Assembly: GCA_017883355.1 (NCBI GenBank)
Contig: JADGNS010000309.1
Coordinates: 1 to 6,397, forward strand
Source: Candidatus Solibacter sp.
GTDB taxonomy: Bacteria > Acidobacteriota > Terriglobia > Bryobacterales > Bryobacteraceae
DNA length: 6,397 nucleotides
Reading direction: 5' to 3'
The notes below the pieces were generated by a model. It was not told the DNA's origin, did not search any database, and was given only the letters and a program-made list of their open reading frames with translations. Both the position numbers and the translations under genes were made by a program. Shown here piece after piece: positions 4,191-6,397 of the stretch (positions within the stretch are counted from its first letter, which is position 1; each line of letters starts with the position of its first letter).

Positions 4191-6305
4191 ATGAAACTTG
4201 TAACGATTGGGTTGGCTTGCGCGATGGCCTGCGCGGCGCAGACGGCGCAGACGTTCGAATTGCGCGTCGGCGACGAGACCGTGCCGCCCGGGGGACTGGT
4301 TCAATTGAAGATGTCGCTGACGGATCCGCGTCCCATCTCCACAGGGAAAACGACCCTCAATCTTCTCGATCCGAACTTTTTCGGGGATGTCTTCGGCGTG
4401 GCGTTGTTTAGCTCTACGGGCGATGTCGCGGGTGCGGCGCTGGTGCAGGGCGGCCAGGTTTCGGCACGATTCACCTCGGGCCGCGGGACTTTCGGCACAG
4501 AGCTCGACTATCCCATCATGACTGTCGTGGTTCAGGCCAAACCGGTGGCGATCGGCACGAAGACCACCGTCACCATCAATCCAACCGGGTCGTTCTGGGC
4601 GGATCTGCTCGGGCTGAACTATCCCGGTACGGTGAAACCGGGGACCATCACGGCGGGCGGGACTCTTTCCGTTTCCAACGTGGTTCCGGGTGGCGGACTG
4701 TTGCCGGCCGGGAGCGTGGTCAAGTTGCAAGGGACCGGGTTTGCTTCGGACACCAAGGTGGCGATCGACGTCGTGAGCCCGCCCTCGGTGCAGTTTGTCA
4801 GCTCGACGGAAATCGACCTGAAACTGACGCAGGCAATGGATATGCAAGGTGCGCGCATTCGGGTAACCAATAAAGACGGATCGCAGGTGACGTACTTCTC
4901 CTACCTGCGCGCCACATCGTTTGGCAACAGTTCGCGCGCTCTGCTGGCACAGACGGTCCCGATTTTTTCGAACGCGCTGGCCGGCGGCTTCGTGCAGGCG
5001 CCCGCGGCGCCCGGTCCCTATACAGGACTGGCGCTGCAAAACGCTAACCAGTCGCCGGTAAATGTCTCGCTGGACCTGATTTCCACGGGCGGTCTGGTGC
5101 TGGCCCACTCGACGGTTTCCCTGCCCAGCGGAATGCGCTACGTGAGGGAGCTTTCGGAACCTTTCGGCCTGTCCCTCGCCCCAACCGCAGCCGGCGTGCG
5201 TATCACTCCCGACGTGCCGATTCAAATGCTCGGACTGATCGTCGACGACACGGCACGCACGGTAACGCCGGTGAGCCTCAGCGCGTTGGCTCCAGCGCAA
5301 CTGACGACATCGCCGCTATCGCTGCGGTTCGACTATCAGATTGGCGACGCCACGCCGGCCAGCCAGGCGCTCGCGCTGGCGACGAGCGCCGGCACCATTC
5401 CTTTCAGCGTGACGCAATCGACGCCGGCAAGCTGGCTGACGGTATCGCCCGTGACCGGTACGGCTCCCGCGTCTCTTTCGGTTACCGCCAACCCCTCGGG
5501 CCTGACGGCCGGTACCTACGCCACCAGCATCCAAGTCTCGCCGGGTGTGGGTGCCGCAGTTTCGATCCCGGTTTCCCTTACGGTCACAGACCGGACGACG
5601 CCGGTGATCACCGCCATTGTCAATGCGGCCAATCAGCAGACCGGGGCGGTATCGCCAGGTGAGATCATCACGGTCTACGGCAGTTTTCCGGGTGTGCCGG
5701 CTGCCGGTCTGGCGCTGGACTCCGCCGGCAAAGTCGCGACATCGCTGGCCGGCGTGCGCGTGCTCTTCGACGGTTTTCCCGCGCCGCTGACCTACGTCTC
5801 CGCCGGGCAGATCAATGCGGTGGTCCCTTATGAGATTTCCGATAGCGGCGGCACACGCGTGCAAGCCGAATTGGCGGGCGTCTTGTCGGCGGTGCTGACG
5901 CAGGCAACTACGCCGGTGGCGCCGGGTATTTTCACGGCGAATGGAAGCGGCTTCGGAGCGGCTGCCGCGCTGAATCAGGATGCCAGCTACAACACAGCGA
6001 ATCCGGCCGCCAGGCTGTCGGTGATTTCGATTTACGCCACGGGCGAGGGTAGGACCTCCGGGCCGGATGTTACGGGGAGCGTGACCGGGGCGGTCCTGAA
6101 GACACCGGTGCTCCCGGTTACGGCCACGATCGGCGGTCAACCTGCCCTTGTGTCCTACGCTGGATCCGCGCCGGGCCTGGTCGCAGGGGTGTTGCAGGTG
6201 AACCTCGAGGTCCCCGACAACATCACGCCGGGTAGTGCGGTAGAGGTGATCGTCAAGGTAGGCGGCGCCGCCAGCCGGGCGGGTGTCACGATCGCGGTGC
6301 AGTGA
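4191..6305 (+). CDS. Large secreted multidomain protein with C-terminal TIGR03437 domain
   Basis: This 704-residue protein begins with a short signal peptide (hydrophobic at about 3-16, cleavage near 15-20). Residues about 21-158 look cohesin-like (FELRVGDETVPPGGLVQLKM and following strands). About 160-240 resembles a TIG/IPT Ig-like domain (PAGSVVKLQGTGF, then ARIRVTNKDGS). About 245-365 is a beta-rich region I cannot name. About 373-466 is BACON-like or Ig-like (PASWLTVSPVTGTAPASLSV). Residues 470-703 are a complete TIGR03437 domain, with landmarks IVNAANQQTGAVSPGEIITV, PAPLTYVSAGQINAVVPYEI, APGIFTANGSGFGAAAALNQ, IYATGEG, IGGQPALVSYAGSAPG and GVLQVNLEVP. This domain is abundant in Solibacter-type acidobacteria and has no established biochemical role. 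The protein is probably extracellular or surface-displayed, and adhesion or binding is plausible from the Ig-like folds. A strong AGGGAGAAGG lies 7 nt upstream of the ATG. The gene is divergent from the sigma-factor operon. Confidence 0.93.
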   Translation: MKLVTIGLACAMACAAQTAQTFELRVGDETVPPGGLVQLKMSLTDPRPISTGKTTLNLLDPNFFGDVFGVALFSSTGDVAGAALVQGGQVSARFTSGRGTFGTELDYPIMTVVVQAKPVAIGTKTTVTINPTGSFWADLLGLNYPGTVKPGTITAGGTLSVSNVVPGGGLLPAGSVVKLQGTGFASDTKVAIDVVSPPSVQFVSSTEIDLKLTQAMDMQGARIRVTNKDGSQVTYFSYLRATSFGNSSRALLAQTVPIFSNALAGGFVQAPAAPGPYTGLALQNANQSPVNVSLDLISTGGLVLAHSTVSLPSGMRYVRELSEPFGLSLAPTAAGVRITPDVPIQMLGLIVDDTARTVTPVSLSALAPAQLTTSPLSLRFDYQIGDATPASQALALATSAGTIPFSVTQSTPASWLTVSPVTGTAPASLSVTANPSGLTAGTYATSIQVSPGVGAAVSIPVSLTVTDRTTPVITAIVNAANQQTGAVSPGEIITVYGSFPGVPAAGLALDSAGKVATSLAGVRVLFDGFPAPLTYVSAGQINAVVPYEISDSGGTRVQAELAGVLSAVLTQATTPVAPGIFTANGSGFGAAAALNQDASYNTANPAARLSVISIYATGEGRTSGPDVTGSVTGAVLKTPVLPVTATIGGQPALVSYAGSAPGLVAGVLQVNLEVPDNITPGSAVEVIVKVGGAASRAGVTIAVQ

Positions 6306-6359
6306 CCGCGGGTCGATCCGGTTGCCAGGCGGAAGCCTCTAATGCTGTCTGCATTGGTT

Positions 6360-6380
6360 GTGGGGCGGGCAATCTTGCCC
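6360..6380 (+). repeat. Palindrome with a GTGGGGC flank (copy B of a possible dispersed repeat)
   Basis: GTGGGGC is followed by GGGCAA-TC-TTGCCC, a perfect 6-bp inverted repeat at 6367-6380. It lies 55 nt downstream of the stop at 6305. No T-run follows, so it is not a standard terminator. It shares the GTGGGGC lead and the CTTGCC end with the element at 2095-2117 on the other strand. Confidence 0.4.
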
Positions 6381-6397
6381 TGGGTCCCTTCTGGGGA

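Noticed and set aside
4044..5300. Open frame of 418 codons on the minus strand across the intergenic region and the start of the large secreted protein gene
   Set aside because: The composition is Arg/His/Gln-rich with no motif. The plus-strand frame has a signal peptide, Ig-like domains and a strong ribosome site, so this is a shadow.
5316..6140. Open frame of 274 codons on the minus strand opposite the TIGR03437 domain
   Set aside because: It is dominated by Arg and Gly with no domain features and lies opposite the most conserved part of a recognised protein domain.
6327..6338. AGGC-GGAA-GCCT hairpin after the TIGR03437 gene as a terminator
   Set aside because: The stem is only 4 bp and no T-run follows, so it is too weak to call a terminator.
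6342..6397. Possible start of another plus-strand gene at ATG 6342
   Set aside because: Only 18 codons are visible, there is no ribosome site, and the frame crosses the palindrome at 6367-6380.

Overview
The window looks like chromosomal DNA from an acidobacterium of the Solibacter/Bryobacterales type. It is GC-rich and compactly coded. The main clue is the large secreted protein at 4191-6305, which ends in a complete TIGR03437 domain, a C-terminal module greatly expanded in Candidatus Solibacter and its relatives. No rRNA, tRNA, CRISPR array, transposase or phage gene was seen.

Layout. (1) 1-72, minus strand: the first 24 codons of a gene cut by the window edge, encoding a signal-peptide-like N-terminus. 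A textbook cobalamin (B12) riboswitch sits in its leader at 115-253, also on the minus strand. The cut gene is therefore probably a B12-controlled exported protein, such as an outer-membrane transporter. (2) 302-2047, plus strand: a secreted protein of 581 residues with ten gapless 34-residue TPR units, a Pro/Ala-rich linker and a second small TPR block. It is transcribed divergently from the riboswitch gene. (3) 2048-2140: a short convergent intergenic region with two hairpins, one of which resembles a palindrome near the right end of the window. (4) 2141-3994, minus strand: a tight three-gene set read right to left. It encodes a small exported beta-rich protein (3994-3545), an ECF sigma factor (3539-2859) and a membrane-anchored zinc-finger anti-sigma factor with an extracytoplasmic beta domain (2851-2141). 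(5) 3995-4190: a divergent control region of 196 bp. (6) 4191-6305, plus strand: a 704-residue secreted multidomain protein with cohesin-like, TIG/IPT-like and BACON-like regions and a C-terminal TIGR03437 domain. (7) 6306-6397: non-coding, with a small palindrome.

How the parts may work together. The sigma/anti-sigma pair is a transmembrane signalling module: the anti-sigma factor holds the sigma factor at the membrane through its N-terminal zinc finger and probably senses something outside through its C-terminal domain. The two secreted proteins flanking this module (3545-3994 and 4191-6305) are the natural first candidates for its targets or ligands, but that is inference from gene order. 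The B12 switch and its cut-off gene appear to be a separate transcription unit. The most useful observations are this riboswitch, which implies the identity of a gene lying outside the window, the compact sigma/anti-sigma/secreted-protein operon, and the pair of related intergenic palindromes.
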